A stretch of 64,000 nt of DNA from Roseitalea sp. MMSF_3546 (lineage in GTDB: Bacteria > Pseudomonadota > Alphaproteobacteria > Rhizobiales > Rhizobiaceae). Positions 17,978 to 28,257 of the stretch are shown piece by piece. Each line of letters opens with the position of its first letter. Position 1 is the first letter of the stretch. Location of the stretch: assembly GCF_030732865.1 (NCBI RefSeq), contig NZ_JASHKB010000005.1, positions 1 through 64,000 of the forward strand. The letters run 5' to 3'. A program made the position numbers and the translations under genes. The notes beneath the pieces are model-generated. The model saw only the letters and a list, made by a program, of their open reading frames with translations. It was not told the origin of the DNA and did no database searches.

Positions 17978-18705
17978 AGCCCCAGCAGCTTCGCCAGATT
18001 GCCGCCTTCGACCATGGCGCGGTGTTCGGGATCGGCGATGGATTTGCGGATCTTCAACCGCTCGAGCTCGAAGTCGCTTCCCGGCCAGTCGGTGCCCATG
18101 ATGAGCTTTTCGGGGCCCAGGTCCTTGTAGGCCATCCGCACCTCGATGAGCTGCGTCGAAGAGGTCTCGAGATAGATGTTGGGCGTGCGGCCGGCGACGA
18201 GAATCGCCTCGCCGACATTCCAGACCGTGCCCATGTGCGCGATCAGCGTCGGCACCGTCGGATGATGCCGGGCGATCTCCTCGATACCGAGCGGATGGAT
18301 GAAGGCGTCGTCGAGCGCGTTGAAAAGAACCATCATGCCGCGCTCGGCGCAGGCTTCAAAGACCGGATCGAGCAGACCGCGATCGACCATATGATAGCCG
18401 TGCAAGACGGGATGCAGCTTCAGCCCCCGGAAGCGGTGCCTGTCATGGTCGCGGCGGATCTGGTCGGCGGCGTCGGCGTCGCGCGCATTGACCTGGCCGA
18501 AGGCGATGATGCGGTCGGGATATTTGGCGCCGACGCTTGCGGTATAGTCGTTGTCGATCATCTGGCCGAGCGAGCAGCCGACCGCCATGTCGACGCCGGC
18601 CGCATCCATGTCGCGCAGCATCATCTCGACCGAATAGGTCTCGGCAGTCAGATAATCGGAGTTCTGACCGGCGGTCCAGATGTTGTTGTAGGCGTCGATG
18701 ATCAT
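17974..18705 (-). CDS. Amidohydrolase-2 family TIM-barrel hydrolase/decarboxylase
   Basis: A 243-residue protein of the amidohydrolase-related (Amidohydro_2) family that includes gamma-resorcylate and ACMS decarboxylases and lactonases. It starts MIIDAYNNIWTAG, where the usual H-x-H is replaced by D-x-Y-N-N. FRGLKLHPVLHGY, a TLIAHMG strand and the C-terminal LIMGTDWPGSDFE (catalytic Asp) are present. Loss of the first His pair suggests altered or absent metal binding. It overlaps the downstream fusion gene and the upstream ATPase gene by 4 bases each, so it belongs to the operon. Confidence 0.8.
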   Translation of the reverse strand: MIIDAYNNIWTAGQNSDYLTAETYSVEMMLRDMDAAGVDMAVGCSLGQMIDNDYTASVGAKYPDRIIAFGQVNARDADAADQIRRDHDRHRFRGLKLHPVLHGYHMVDRGLLDPVFEACAERGMMVLFNALDDAFIHPLGIEEIARHHPTVPTLIAHMGTVWNVGEAILVAGRTPNIYLETSSTQLIEVRMAYKDLGPEKLIMGTDWPGSDFELERLKIRKSIADPEHRAMVEGGNLAKLLGL

Positions 18706-19711
18706 GTCGTGACCAGTCCTCTTTCATCATGTGTCGCATTGGCGGGCAGCGGATTGTGACAGGCAGCGAGGCCGCCCTGCGGCATCGGCATCAGCCGGGG
18801 CGCCTCGGCAGCGCAGCGGCCCGTGGCACGCGGACAGCGGCTGCGGAACGGGCAACCCGCCGGCGGGTCGAGCTGGCTTGGCAGGTCGGCGGACGGCGCT
18901 GCCGTGGCCAGGCGGATCGTCTCGCGCGCCGCGGCGACATCGGGCCTTGGCGTGGCGCGCAGCAGCATGGCGCTGTAGGGGTGGGCCGGATTGGCCGCAA
19001 GCGGCCCGGCGGGGGCCAGTTCGACGATCTCGCCGAAATACATCACCGCGATGCGGTCGGCGATCGCGCTCACTATGCCCAGATCGTGGGAGATGAACAC
19101 CAGCGTCAGGCCGCGCTCGCGCTTGAGGTCGATCAGAAGGTTGACGACCTGTGCCTGGATGGACACGTCGAGCGCCGAGACCGGTTCGTCGGCGACGATG
19201 ATCTGCGGCTCCGTGGCAAGGGCGCGGGCGATCGCGATACGCTGGCGCTGGCCGCCGGAAAAGGCGCTGGGCAGGCGCTCGAGCGCATCGGTATCGAGGC
19301 CCACCGAGGTGATCAATGCCCTGGCGCGCGCCACGCGTTCGGATGCGGGCACACCGACATGGGCGAGCACATCGTCGAGCATGGCGCCGATGCGCCGGCG
19401 CGGATTGAGCGAGGAATACGGATCCTGGAAGATCATCTGGAAGCGGGGGCGCAGGGCACGCAGCCTGCGCGGGGCGAGCTGGACGAGATCGGTGCCGCCG
19501 TAGCGGATCGCGCCGCCGGAGGGTTCGACAAGGCGCAGCATGGCCCGCCCGAGCGTCGTCTTGCCAGAGCCGCTCTCGCCGACAACGGCCAGCGTTTCGC
19601 CGCGCGCGATGTCCAGATCGGTCGGATGCAGCGCCGTGATCTCGCGCCAGCCCAAGCCCTGCCGGACCGGATAGCGGACGGTCAGCCCGTCAAGTGCCAG
19701 GATGGTATCCG

Positions 19712-19715
<4 letters not shown>
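18702..19715 (-). CDS. ABC importer ATP-binding protein (DppF/OppF type)
   Basis: A 337-residue ATPase of the dipeptide/oligopeptide (PepT) import family. Walker A is GESGSGKTT, the Q-loop follows at MIFQDPYSSLNPR, the signature is FSGGQRQR, and Walker B is IIVADEPVSALD with SHDLGIVS after it. The C-terminal oligo-HPY domain has CPFRSRCPRA with the Cys residues often found there. The start at 19715 overlaps the stop of the DppD-type gene. It would pair with that ATPase to energise the two permeases. Confidence 0.93.
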
Positions 19716-20691
<976 letters not shown>

Positions 20692-20695
<4 letters not shown>

Positions 20696-21705
20696 CGGCC
20701 CGGCTCCCGGCGCAAGCGTGGATCGGCCCACCGATAGGCGAGGTCCGTCGCCAGGTTGACGAAGACATAAAGCGTGGCGATGACGAGCGCGGCGCCCTGG
20801 GCGACGGCATAGTCACGGGTCAGCACGGCGTCGATCATCATCCGGCCGATACCGGGATAGCCGAACACCACTTCGGCGATCACCGAGCCGCCCAGCATGG
20901 CGCCGAATTGCAGGCCGATCACGGTCAGCACGCCGAGCGCCGCGTTGCGCAGGATGTGGCGAAAGAAGATCCGCCCGCCCGGCACGCCCTTCATGCGGGC
21001 GGTCCGAACGAAATCGAGCCTGCCGGTCTCGATGATGCCCGATCGCGCAAGCCGCATCAGCATGCCCGAGGTTGTCAGACCGACGGTCAGCGCCGGCAGG
21101 ATCAGATGCGCCAGCCAGGGGCCGATCAGGTCGGGGCGGCCAAGCGCGATCGCATCGACAAGCACGAAATTGGTGACGGGCTGATAGTCGAGCGTCGAGG
21201 GCAGCCGGCCGAACGAAGGCAACCAGCCCAGCCACAGCGAGAACACGATGATCAGGATGATGCCGAACCAGAACCAGGGCAGGGCAAACAGCGTCATCGC
21301 CACGAAGCGCAGGCTGGCGTCGATGAGCGAGCCGGGCCTTGCGGCCGCCGCCATGCCCGCGCCCAGGCCGAACAGGACCATGACGATCAGCGAGGCAAGC
21401 GCCAGTTCGATGGTCACCGGCAACGTCTCGCCGACCATCACCGAAACGTCCTTTCCGGTGATGAACGAACGCCCAAGGTCGAACGTGACAAGCTCGCGCA
21501 GATAGATCAGGTATTGCTGCCACAATGGCAGGTCGAGACCGAGTTGGGCGATGAGCTGATCGCGCAGGCCGGCGGTGGCGAATTGCGAGCTGAGCATGTC
21601 CACGGTCGAACCGGGCAGGGCGCGCAGCGCGATGAAGACGAGTGTCGCCACCACGAACAGGGTAACGGGCAGAAAGGCGATGCGGCGCACAATCTCGGCG
21701 ATCAT
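20692..21705 (-). CDS. ABC importer permease (DppB type)
   Basis: A 337-residue inner-membrane permease with about six spans. It begins with a hydrophobic RIAFLPVTLFVVATLVFIAL helix. The loop D-F-V-R-T-A-R-M-K-G (about residues 235-244) is the EAA-type motif that contacts the ATPase, and the end has the family segment GYPGIGRMMIDAVLTRDY. It is overlapped at both ends by its operon neighbours. Confidence 0.93.
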
Positions 21706-22571
21706 GGCGCCATTCCCACAGCGCGGTCATCGCCGAGCTGGTCGCCGCAGAACGACACCGCCAGCGCGAAGATGGCGATCACGAGCCCGGGCAGCAGCGC
21801 CTGTTCGGGCGCGATGAAGATCAGTTCCTGGCCTTCCTTGACCATATAGCCGAGATCGGGCGCCGGCGGGCGCACGCCCAGGCCCAGATAGGACAGGGCG
21901 GCGGCGGTCAGCGCAGCGACGGCAACGACGGAGGTCGCCTGTACCAGAAGCGGCCGGATGATGTTGGGTGCGACCTCGCGCACCATGATGCGGATCGGCG
22001 CGAAGCCGGCGGCGCGCGCGGCCATCGCGTAATCGCGTGCCGCCTCGCCGGACGCCAGCGCGCGGGCAAGCCGGGCGAAGATCGGAAGCTGCGAAACCGC
22101 CACGGCCAGCGTCAGGTTGACGAGCGAGGCGCCGAGCGCCGCCAGAACGAGTATGGCCGCAAGGATCAGCGGAAACGACATCACGATGTCGACGGCGCGC
22201 ATCATCACCCAGTCGATGCGCCAGCCGCTGACGCCGGAGACGAGCCCGTAAATGCCGCCCACGACCAGCGCCAGCACGACCGAGCCCAGCGAGACCACCA
22301 GCATCGGCCGCAGCCCATAGAGAAGGCGCGAGAGCTGGTCGCGGCCGAAGCCGTCGGTGCCCAGGACGTGGCCGTCGGTGAACAGCGGCATCATGGGCAT
22401 GCCGACGTTCTCGATGGGGTCATAGGGCGCGATCAGCGGCGCCAGCAGCGCGGCCAGCACGAAACCGGTCGCGATGACCCATGGCACGAGCCGCAGCACG
22501 TCCGCCGGACCGAGGCGGCCGCGCCGTGTCGCGGCAACCGGCTTTGGTGGAGCGGCGAATGAGTTGGCCAT
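21702..22571 (-). CDS. ABC importer permease (DppC type)
   Basis: A 289-residue permease, second half of the importer channel. The periplasmic loop has HVLGTDGFGRDQLSRLLYG, diagnostic of the DppC branch, and the EAA-like loop is RDYAMAARAAGFAP. The C-terminus ends in a last hydrophobic span followed by a short tail. It starts 67 bases after the stop of the binding-protein gene. Confidence 0.93.
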   Translation of the reverse strand: MANSFAAPPKPVAATRRGRLGPADVLRLVPWVIATGFVLAALLAPLIAPYDPIENVGMPMMPLFTDGHVLGTDGFGRDQLSRLLYGLRPMLVVSLGSVVLALVVGGIYGLVSGVSGWRIDWVMMRAVDIVMSFPLILAAILVLAALGASLVNLTLAVAVSQLPIFARLARALASGEAARDYAMAARAAGFAPIRIMVREVAPNIIRPLLVQATSVVAVAALTAAALSYLGLGVRPPAPDLGYMVKEGQELIFIAPEQALLPGLVIAIFALAVSFCGDQLGDDRAVGMAP

Positions 22572-22638
22572 GCAAACTCCGCGGGACCGGGCCGGGCGCT
22601 CGGGGCGCCCGGCGCGTTCTACTCAGGGGCAAAGGGGC

Positions 22639-24249
22639 TCAGGCCGCATAGCGCGCATCTTCAAGGAAGGTGCGATAGGTGCCGAGCGCATTGGCGTTCA
22701 CGCCTTCAAGATCGGCCGTCACGGCGACCGGCAGGAAGGTGTTCACCACCGCGGCCACCGGCATCATCTCGTCGGCCATGAAGTTGTTGAGCTCGACATA
22801 CAGCTGGGTGCGCCGTTCCGGATCGCCTTCGGCGTTCGCAGCGATGATCATCGCATCCAGTTGGGCCTGTTCGGGCAGGCCGGACTGCGCGGTGATCTGG
22901 TCGGCTCCCGCCGTCCCGGTCTGGAACAGCGGCGAGAAGCGGCCGTCCGGATCGGGGAAGAAGGCCGAGCGCTGCAGGAAGGCCAGCTCATGGGCGGTCT
23001 TGTCGAACAGGCGCCCGTTGAATGTGCCGCCATCGAGATATTCGGTCGTCACGACCAGGCCGAGATCGTTCAGGCTGCGCTCGACGACCTGCCCCAGGCG
23101 CGGCCAGAAGCCGGAATTCTCCGAGATCAGGCTGAGTTCGGCGCCCATCGCCCCGGCCTCCTCGAGCAGCGCGCGCGCGGCATCGGGATCGTATTCGGAG
23201 TGACGCTGATGCTCGGGCGCGTAGCCCTGTTCGGCGGCCGGAGTGATGTAGCCGGGCACCTCGGCCTTGCCGAAGAACGCCTCGCGGACCACGGCCTCGC
23301 GGTCGATCCCCAGATTGATCGCCCGGCGCACGCGGATGTCGGCGAGCGGACCGGCCTCGCAGTTCATCGCCAGCATGGCCGAGATGAAGGCGGCCGATTC
23401 CTCGATGCGGATGCCCTCCATCGCCTCGAGCCGGTCGACATTGGAATGCGGGATGAGATTGGTGACGTTCAAATCGCTGGCGGCCAGAGCGGTCATCTGC
23501 GCCACCGCTTCCGGGATCACCTGCATCACCACGCGCTGGATTTCCGGCGTGCCCTTGTAAAAGCCGTCGAAGGCCTCGAGCACCACGCGCTCGTTGGGCG
23601 TCACGCTCGATATCCTGTATGGGCCGCAGGAGACGAAGTTCAGGCCGATTTCCTTGCCATGCGCCTCGAGCGCGGTCGGCGAGATGATGACCATGTCCGG
23701 GCGCGACAGGCGGCCGAGGATGGCCGCGTCGGGCTGCAGCAAATTGATGCGGAAGGTGCGCGCGTCCGGCGCCTCGAAGCCGTCGACGTTCGGTCCGCCC
23801 AGATTGTCGAGCGCGAAAGACAGTTCGGGCCGTGTCGGATCGTCTTCGTCCTTCATGCGCTGGAAGGTGCGCAGCACGGCGGGCGCGTCGATCGGCGTGC
23901 CGTCATGGAATGTCAGGCCATCGCGTATGGTGAAGTCGTAGACCGTTCCGTCTTCCGAAACGGTCCAGCTCTCGGCGATGGCCGGCCGCGGCAACGGGTT
24001 GGCGAAGTCCATATGCGTCAACCCGCGCGCGACCGTGTCCATGACATGGACAGTATCGCCAAATCCGACCCAGGTGTGCGGCTCGAAATTGCCGACAAGG
24101 CCGGGAAGGGCGAAAACGAGCGTCTGCACGCCACCCTGCGCCTCGACCTTCCAGGGCAGCATGGCGATCGCGCCGGTCAGCCCCAGCATCTGGCCGAAGC
24201 GGCGCCGGCTCATGTTCGTTGGGGCGTTGAAGTCTTTCATACGTGTCAT
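22639..24249 (-). CDS. ABC importer periplasmic solute-binding protein (family 5)
   Basis: A 536-residue extracytoplasmic binding protein of the SBP_bac_5 (DppA/OppA/NikA) family. A twin-arginine signal is visible (MSRRRFGQMLGLTGAIAMLP, cleavage near VEAQG), implying folding before export. The family pattern YDFTIRDGLTFHDGTP occurs near residue 85. AGGGAG precedes the ATG at 24249 by 7 bases. Family members bind peptides, but also glycosides, nickel-chelates, opines and ureides, so substrate must be inferred from the operon. Confidence 0.92.
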   Translation of the reverse strand: MTRMKDFNAPTNMSRRRFGQMLGLTGAIAMLPWKVEAQGGVQTLVFALPGLVGNFEPHTWVGFGDTVHVMDTVARGLTHMDFANPLPRPAIAESWTVSEDGTVYDFTIRDGLTFHDGTPIDAPAVLRTFQRMKDEDDPTRPELSFALDNLGGPNVDGFEAPDARTFRINLLQPDAAILGRLSRPDMVIISPTALEAHGKEIGLNFVSCGPYRISSVTPNERVVLEAFDGFYKGTPEIQRVVMQVIPEAVAQMTALAASDLNVTNLIPHSNVDRLEAMEGIRIEESAAFISAMLAMNCEAGPLADIRVRRAINLGIDREAVVREAFFGKAEVPGYITPAAEQGYAPEHQRHSEYDPDAARALLEEAGAMGAELSLISENSGFWPRLGQVVERSLNDLGLVVTTEYLDGGTFNGRLFDKTAHELAFLQRSAFFPDPDGRFSPLFQTGTAGADQITAQSGLPEQAQLDAMIIAANAEGDPERRTQLYVELNNFMADEMMPVAAVVNTFLPVAVTADLEGVNANALGTYRTFLEDARYAA

Positions 24250-24351
24250 CGTGGTTCTCCCTGTGTCCGACGACTGCAATGGGGTGAAACGGAACGCGGC
24301 GCTGCGGCGCCATTCTCGTTGGGGCCGCTGCCGCGACCCGGTTTGATCCCG

Positions 24352-24759
24352 TCAGACGGTTTCCCCCAAAAGGCTCACATGTGCCGAGACGATGCGCCAG
24401 CCGTCGGCGGTGCGCATCAGCGTCTTGGTTTCGCGGCCGGGGCGGTCATGGCCCTGGCGCAGATATTCGGTGTTGGCGGTCGCGAAATCGCGGCCATAGG
24501 TGGTGATGACCGTGTTGTGCAGCGTGCGCTTGAACGGGCCGGTCTGCCGCGCACGGCGAAAGGCGGAGATCGCCTGCCAGCCGTAGAGGTTTTCGCCGAC
24601 GCCGTAGCGCGTGGTCTGCGGTGCGTTCCAGAACAGTTCCTCGAGCACGGGCACGTCGTTCCCGGTCAGCGCCGCCTCGTAGCGATCGAAGACGGCGCGA
24701 ACCTCGGCGACGATCTCCGGATCGTTGATGACGGTCGTGCTGGTCCGGGGGGCGCTCAT
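24352..24759 (-). CDS. hpxZ: HpxZ/AtzH-type NTF2-fold protein
   Basis: A 135-residue NTF2-like (DUF3225) protein. The pattern VRAVFDRYEAALTGNDVPVL, ELFWNAPQTTRYGVGENLYG and FATANTEYLRQ is characteristic of the HpxZ/AtzH group encoded beside AtzE-type amidases in oxalurate and s-triazine (cyanuric acid) breakdown. Its stop-to-start overlap with the amidase gene (24756-24759) means the two are translated together. Small-molecule binding or decarboxylation is known or suggested for relatives; the exact reaction here is not determined. Confidence 0.85.
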   Translation of the reverse strand: MSAPRTSTTVINDPEIVAEVRAVFDRYEAALTGNDVPVLEELFWNAPQTTRYGVGENLYGWQAISAFRRARQTGPFKRTLHNTVITTYGRDFATANTEYLRQGHDRPGRETKTLMRTADGWRIVSAHVSLLGETV

Positions 24760-26168
24760 GTCAGCGGCTCCGGCGCGGCAGCAAAGCCGGCCCTTTCAAG
24801 CGCGGCGGCGGCGGCCAGGACCTGATCCTCGCGGAACGGGCGGCCGACCACCTGCACGCCGACCGGCAGACCGGATCGCCGGCCGATCGTCGTCACCACG
24901 GCGATGGGAACGCCGGTCAACGTCAGCGCCTGGGTATAAAGGCCGATGTCAAGGCGGACGGCGAGGCTCCGGCCGTCCACCTCGCAGCGTTCGGTGCCGC
25001 TCGGAAAGGCGGGGCATGGCGTGGCCGGCGCGATCAGCACGGGCGTGCGCTCAAGCGCCGCGATGAGCTGTCCGGTGAGCATGCGCCGCAGCTTCTGTGC
25101 CCGCGATACCCATGATGCCGGCAGCAGCGCGCCGGCGCGAAGCCGGTCGCGCACAAGCGGGCCGAACCGATCGGGCCGGCTGGCGAGCGCGCTTCGATGC
25201 AGCGCGCCGCCCTCGGCATTGGTGATCACGAAGGCGGCGGCGCGGCCGGCTTCGGCGAGCGGCAGCTCGACTTGCTGCCGGGCGCCGAGCGCGTCGCAGG
25301 CGGCATCGACCGCGTCCCTGACGTCGGCATGCAGCGGGGCGACGAAAAACCCGCCAAGACGCCCGGCGCCGGGCGGCCCGGCGGCGACGAGCGTGTCCGC
25401 GACGGGCTCGCGCCCGCGCCGTGCCTGCACGGGATCGCGGTCGGAAAGTCCCTGCATTGCGTCATAGGCGACCGCGAGATCGGCGACGTTCGCGGCCAGC
25501 GGCCCGACATGGTCGAGACTGTCGACGAACGGATAGGTGCCGCCGCGCGAGAGCCTGCCATAGGTCGGCTTCAGACCGGCGATCCCGCACAGGGCGGCCG
25601 GCACGCGCACCGAGCCGTTGGTGTCGCTGCCCAGCGCGACGGGCACGATGCCGGCGGCGACAAGCGCGGCCGAACCCGACGATGAACCCCCGGTCACGCG
25701 CGGCGCATCGGACCCACCCGACCGGCGTGGATTGACGGTCGCGCCGTCGCGTTCGCATTCGCCCGTGAAGCCGTAGGCGAGTTCGTCCATCGTCGTTGAG
25801 GCGAGCAGGATCGCGCCGGCGGCTTCCAGACGCGCAATGGCGTCGGCATCGCGTTCGGCGGGCGCGTCGGCATCGGTGGCGCGGCTGCCGGCGCCGGTGA
25901 CATGGCCGGCGACGTTGAACAGGTCCTTGGCGGCGAAGGGCACGCCGGCGAGCGCGCCCAGCGGTTCGCCGCTGTCGCGCCTGGCGTCGATGGCCGCGGC
26001 CCTGTCGCGCGCGCGGTCGGCGTGGATCCGCGTCACCGCATTCAGCGCCCTCGCGCGAGCGAGCGCGTCGAGCGCGCGTTCGACGACGGCGCTCGCCCTG
26101 ATGCGCCCGGCGGCGACATCGGCGGCAATGGCCCGAGCAGAATCGTGCGAGGCGGCCATCGCGGTCAT
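24756..26168 (-). CDS. atzE: AtzE-type amidase (amidase-signature family)
   Basis: A 470-residue Ser-cisSer-Lys amidase. The catalytic Lys lies in AGVPFAAKDLFNV (about residue 80), and the Gly/Ser-rich signature RVTGGSSSGSAALVAAG (about residues 155-171) holds the cis-Ser and nucleophilic Ser. ALGSDTNGSVRVPAALCG follows. AtzE hydrolyses a carboxylated biuret in cyanuric-acid degradation and relatives (HpxY) act on purine-derived amides. Such enzymes need a small GatC-like partner, AtzG, encoded just upstream here, with which the start overlaps by 4 bases. Confidence 0.9.
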   Translation of the reverse strand: MTAMAASHDSARAIAADVAAGRIRASAVVERALDALARARALNAVTRIHADRARDRAAAIDARRDSGEPLGALAGVPFAAKDLFNVAGHVTGAGSRATDADAPAERDADAIARLEAAGAILLASTTMDELAYGFTGECERDGATVNPRRSGGSDAPRVTGGSSSGSAALVAAGIVPVALGSDTNGSVRVPAALCGIAGLKPTYGRLSRGGTYPFVDSLDHVGPLAANVADLAVAYDAMQGLSDRDPVQARRGREPVADTLVAAGPPGAGRLGGFFVAPLHADVRDAVDAACDALGARQQVELPLAEAGRAAAFVITNAEGGALHRSALASRPDRFGPLVRDRLRAGALLPASWVSRAQKLRRMLTGQLIAALERTPVLIAPATPCPAFPSGTERCEVDGRSLAVRLDIGLYTQALTLTGVPIAVVTTIGRRSGLPVGVQVVGRPFREDQVLAAAAALERAGFAAAPEPLT

Positions 26169-26407
26169 GGCGAACCCCGCTCGTCTTGCCGGGCCGGCGC
26201 GAAGACCGGCGCGGGCGACACCTTGTCCAGTTCGGGCACCGCCTTGTCGACGATGCGGGCAAATCCGGCGGCACGCTCGAACTGGGCGGCGACGGCGGCG
26301 ATGTCGTCTTCGGTTAACGCCAAACCGATCGCCGGCGCCGCCGCCCGGACAAAGGCGAGGGCATCGAGGCCATCGCTGTCGAATTCGGTGCGGCCGTGTC
26401 CGCTCAT
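26165..26407 (-). CDS. atzG: AtzG/HpxX-type small subunit (DUF4089)
   Basis: An 80-residue protein. ALAFVRAAAPAIGLALTEDD and a helix ending VAAQFERAAGFARIV resemble the GatC-like AtzG family, which wraps around the partner amidase and stabilises it. Its 4-base overlap with the amidase gene supports formation of an AtzE-AtzG complex. It has no catalytic residues of its own. Confidence 0.82.
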   Translation of the reverse strand: MSGHGRTEFDSDGLDALAFVRAAAPAIGLALTEDDIAAVAAQFERAAGFARIVDKAVPELDKVSPAPVFAPARQDERGSP

Positions 26408-26423
26408 GCGCGCGTGATCCTCC

Positions 26424-27236
26424 TCAAGGGCTCAGCAGATAGCCGCCGTCGACCGGCAGCGTGGCTCCGGTGACGCCGGAAAAGCCTGGGGAGCAAAGCG
26501 CAAGGCACACATGGGCGACCTCCGCCGGTTCGATCAGGCGCCGCGCGGCTCCGGCTGTCGAAAGCGCCTGCCAGACCCGGTCGACATCGTCCTCGCCAAG
26601 CGCGGCGATGCTGTGGGCGACATCGCGCAGCATCGGGGTATCGACGTTGCCGGGCGCGACGGCGTTGACCCGGATACGGTGGGCGGTCAGTTCCGCCGCG
26701 ATCGACTGGACGAGCCCGATCAATCCGAACTTGGAAGCACAATAGGCCGAGGCGTTGGCCTCCCCGCGCTGGCCGGCGGCCGAGGAAACGAACACCATCG
26801 CGCCGCCCCGATCGCGCGCGATCATGGACCTGGCAAAGGCGGATGCGACAATGGCCGCACCATCGAGATTGACCGCCATGACCTTGCGCCAGATGGCGAA
26901 ATCGGTCTGGGCGATCGGCATGGTGGCGGCGATACCGGCGCAATAGACCACGGCGTCGATGCCTTCGGCGGCATCGGCCATCTTGCCGACGGCGACCGGA
27001 TCGGTGCTGTCGAGTGCCAGGGCCGTGTGATCGCCGATGGCTGGCGGTGAAGCCGTGGCGATCGTCTCTTGCGCGGCGGCGCCGTCGATGTCGGCCGCGG
27101 TGACCGCCCAGCCGGCCTGCGCGAAGGCGCTCACGCAGGCCCACCCGATGCCGCCGCCGGCGCCGATGATGGCGGCGCGGCCAGGCCCGGTCCGCGCGGG
27201 CGCCTCGATGGCGGGGGCTGTGACGGCGGTCGACAC
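26424..27236 (-). CDS. Short-chain dehydrogenase/reductase
   Basis: A 270-residue NAD(P)-dependent oxidoreductase of the classical SDR type. The cofactor loop GAGGGIGWA is at about residues 30-38, the Asp in TAADIDG suggests NAD preference, and the catalytic set is Ser in VFVSSAAGQ with Y-C-A-S-K. The C-terminus GATLPVDGGYLLSP is typical. A GTG at 27236, preceded by AAAGGA at 7 bases, is chosen; the upstream in-frame ATGs lie inside the E1 beta gene. It starts 1 base after that gene's stop. Substrate unknown. Confidence 0.88.
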   Translation of the reverse strand: MSTAVTAPAIEAPARTGPGRAAIIGAGGGIGWACVSAFAQAGWAVTAADIDGAAAQETIATASPPAIGDHTALALDSTDPVAVGKMADAAEGIDAVVYCAGIAATMPIAQTDFAIWRKVMAVNLDGAAIVASAFARSMIARDRGGAMVFVSSAAGQRGEANASAYCASKFGLIGLVQSIAAELTAHRIRVNAVAPGNVDTPMLRDVAHSIAALGEDDVDRVWQALSTAGAARRLIEPAEVAHVCLALCSPGFSGVTGATLPVDGGYLLSP

Positions 27237-27237
27237 G

Positions 27238-28257
27238 TCAGGATCCTTTTGCCATGGCGCGCAAATGCTCGGTGATCGCATCGACGCCCGGCATGACTGC
27301 CTTTTCGAGCGACAGCGCGGCGGGAATTGGGACATCGGGCACGGCAAGGCGCCCGATCTGTCGCAGCGCATCGAAACCGAGGCTTTCGAGAACGCGCATC
27401 GACAGTTCCGCCGACAGGCCGAAGCTGAGATAATCCTCGTCGACCACCAGCAGCCGGCCGGTGCGCGCGGCCGATTGCGCGACCGTGTCCGAATCGAGCG
27501 GCACGACGCTGCGCAGATCGATCACTTCGACCGATATGCCCTCGGCATCGACCGTCTGCGCCGCTTCGAGCGCGTGTTCGACGGACGCGCTGAGCGTTGC
27601 CAGCGTCACATCGGTGCCCTGCCGGACGACGGCGGCTTGGCCGATCGGGACGGTGTAGGCGGCATCGGGAATGTCGGGATGATGGCGGAAGTCGCGGCCC
27701 TTGGACAGCAGCAGCGCCTTGTGCTCGATGAAGACGACCGGATCGTCACTGCGCAGCGCGGCGGCCATCAGCCCCTTGTGGTCGTGCGGGCTGCAGGGGG
27801 CGACGACCTTCAGGCCGGGCAGATGGGCGAACAGGCCCCACAATGCCTGGCTGTGCTGGGCCGCCGAACCGATGCAGCCGCCGGCCGTCTTGTAGACGAT
27901 CGGCATGCGCTGGCGGCCGCCGGACATGTAGTGGATCTTGGCGGCGGCGTTGTAGACCTGCTCGAGGCATACGCCGATGAAGTCCGCGAACATGATCTCG
28001 ATCAGCGGTCGCATGCCCGCCTGGGCGAGGCCGACGCCCATGCCGGTGAATGCCATCTCGGCGATCGGCGCATCGAGCACGCGCTCGGCGCCGAACCGTT
28101 CCTGCAAGCCGCGCGTCGCACCGAACACGCCACCGGCCCTGCCGATATCCTCGCCGATGCACACGATCGCGTCGTCGCGCTCCATCTCCAGCATGATGGC
28201 CTCGGCGATCACGGCGGGCAACGGCATGGCGAGCCGGTCGTTGACGATCTCGTTCAT
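27238..28257 (-). CDS. TPP-dependent 2-oxoacid/acetoin dehydrogenase E1 beta subunit
   Basis: A 339-residue transketolase-like E1 beta. Landmarks are ERDDAIVCIGEDIGRAGGVFG, RVLDAPIAEMAFTGMGVGLA and a middle segment KIHYMSGGRQRMPIVYK. The C-terminal domain has LLVVDEDYLSFGLSAEL. It should form an alpha2beta2 thiamine-diphosphate enzyme with the next-upstream gene, whose stop it overlaps by 4 bases. No E2 (lipoyl transferase) or E3 gene accompanies the pair in this window, which is unusual. Confidence 0.9.
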   Translation of the reverse strand: MNEIVNDRLAMPLPAVIAEAIMLEMERDDAIVCIGEDIGRAGGVFGATRGLQERFGAERVLDAPIAEMAFTGMGVGLAQAGMRPLIEIMFADFIGVCLEQVYNAAAKIHYMSGGRQRMPIVYKTAGGCIGSAAQHSQALWGLFAHLPGLKVVAPCSPHDHKGLMAAALRSDDPVVFIEHKALLLSKGRDFRHHPDIPDAAYTVPIGQAAVVRQGTDVTLATLSASVEHALEAAQTVDAEGISVEVIDLRSVVPLDSDTVAQSAARTGRLLVVDEDYLSFGLSAELSMRVLESLGFDALRQIGRLAVPDVPIPAALSLEKAVMPGVDAITEHLRAMAKGS

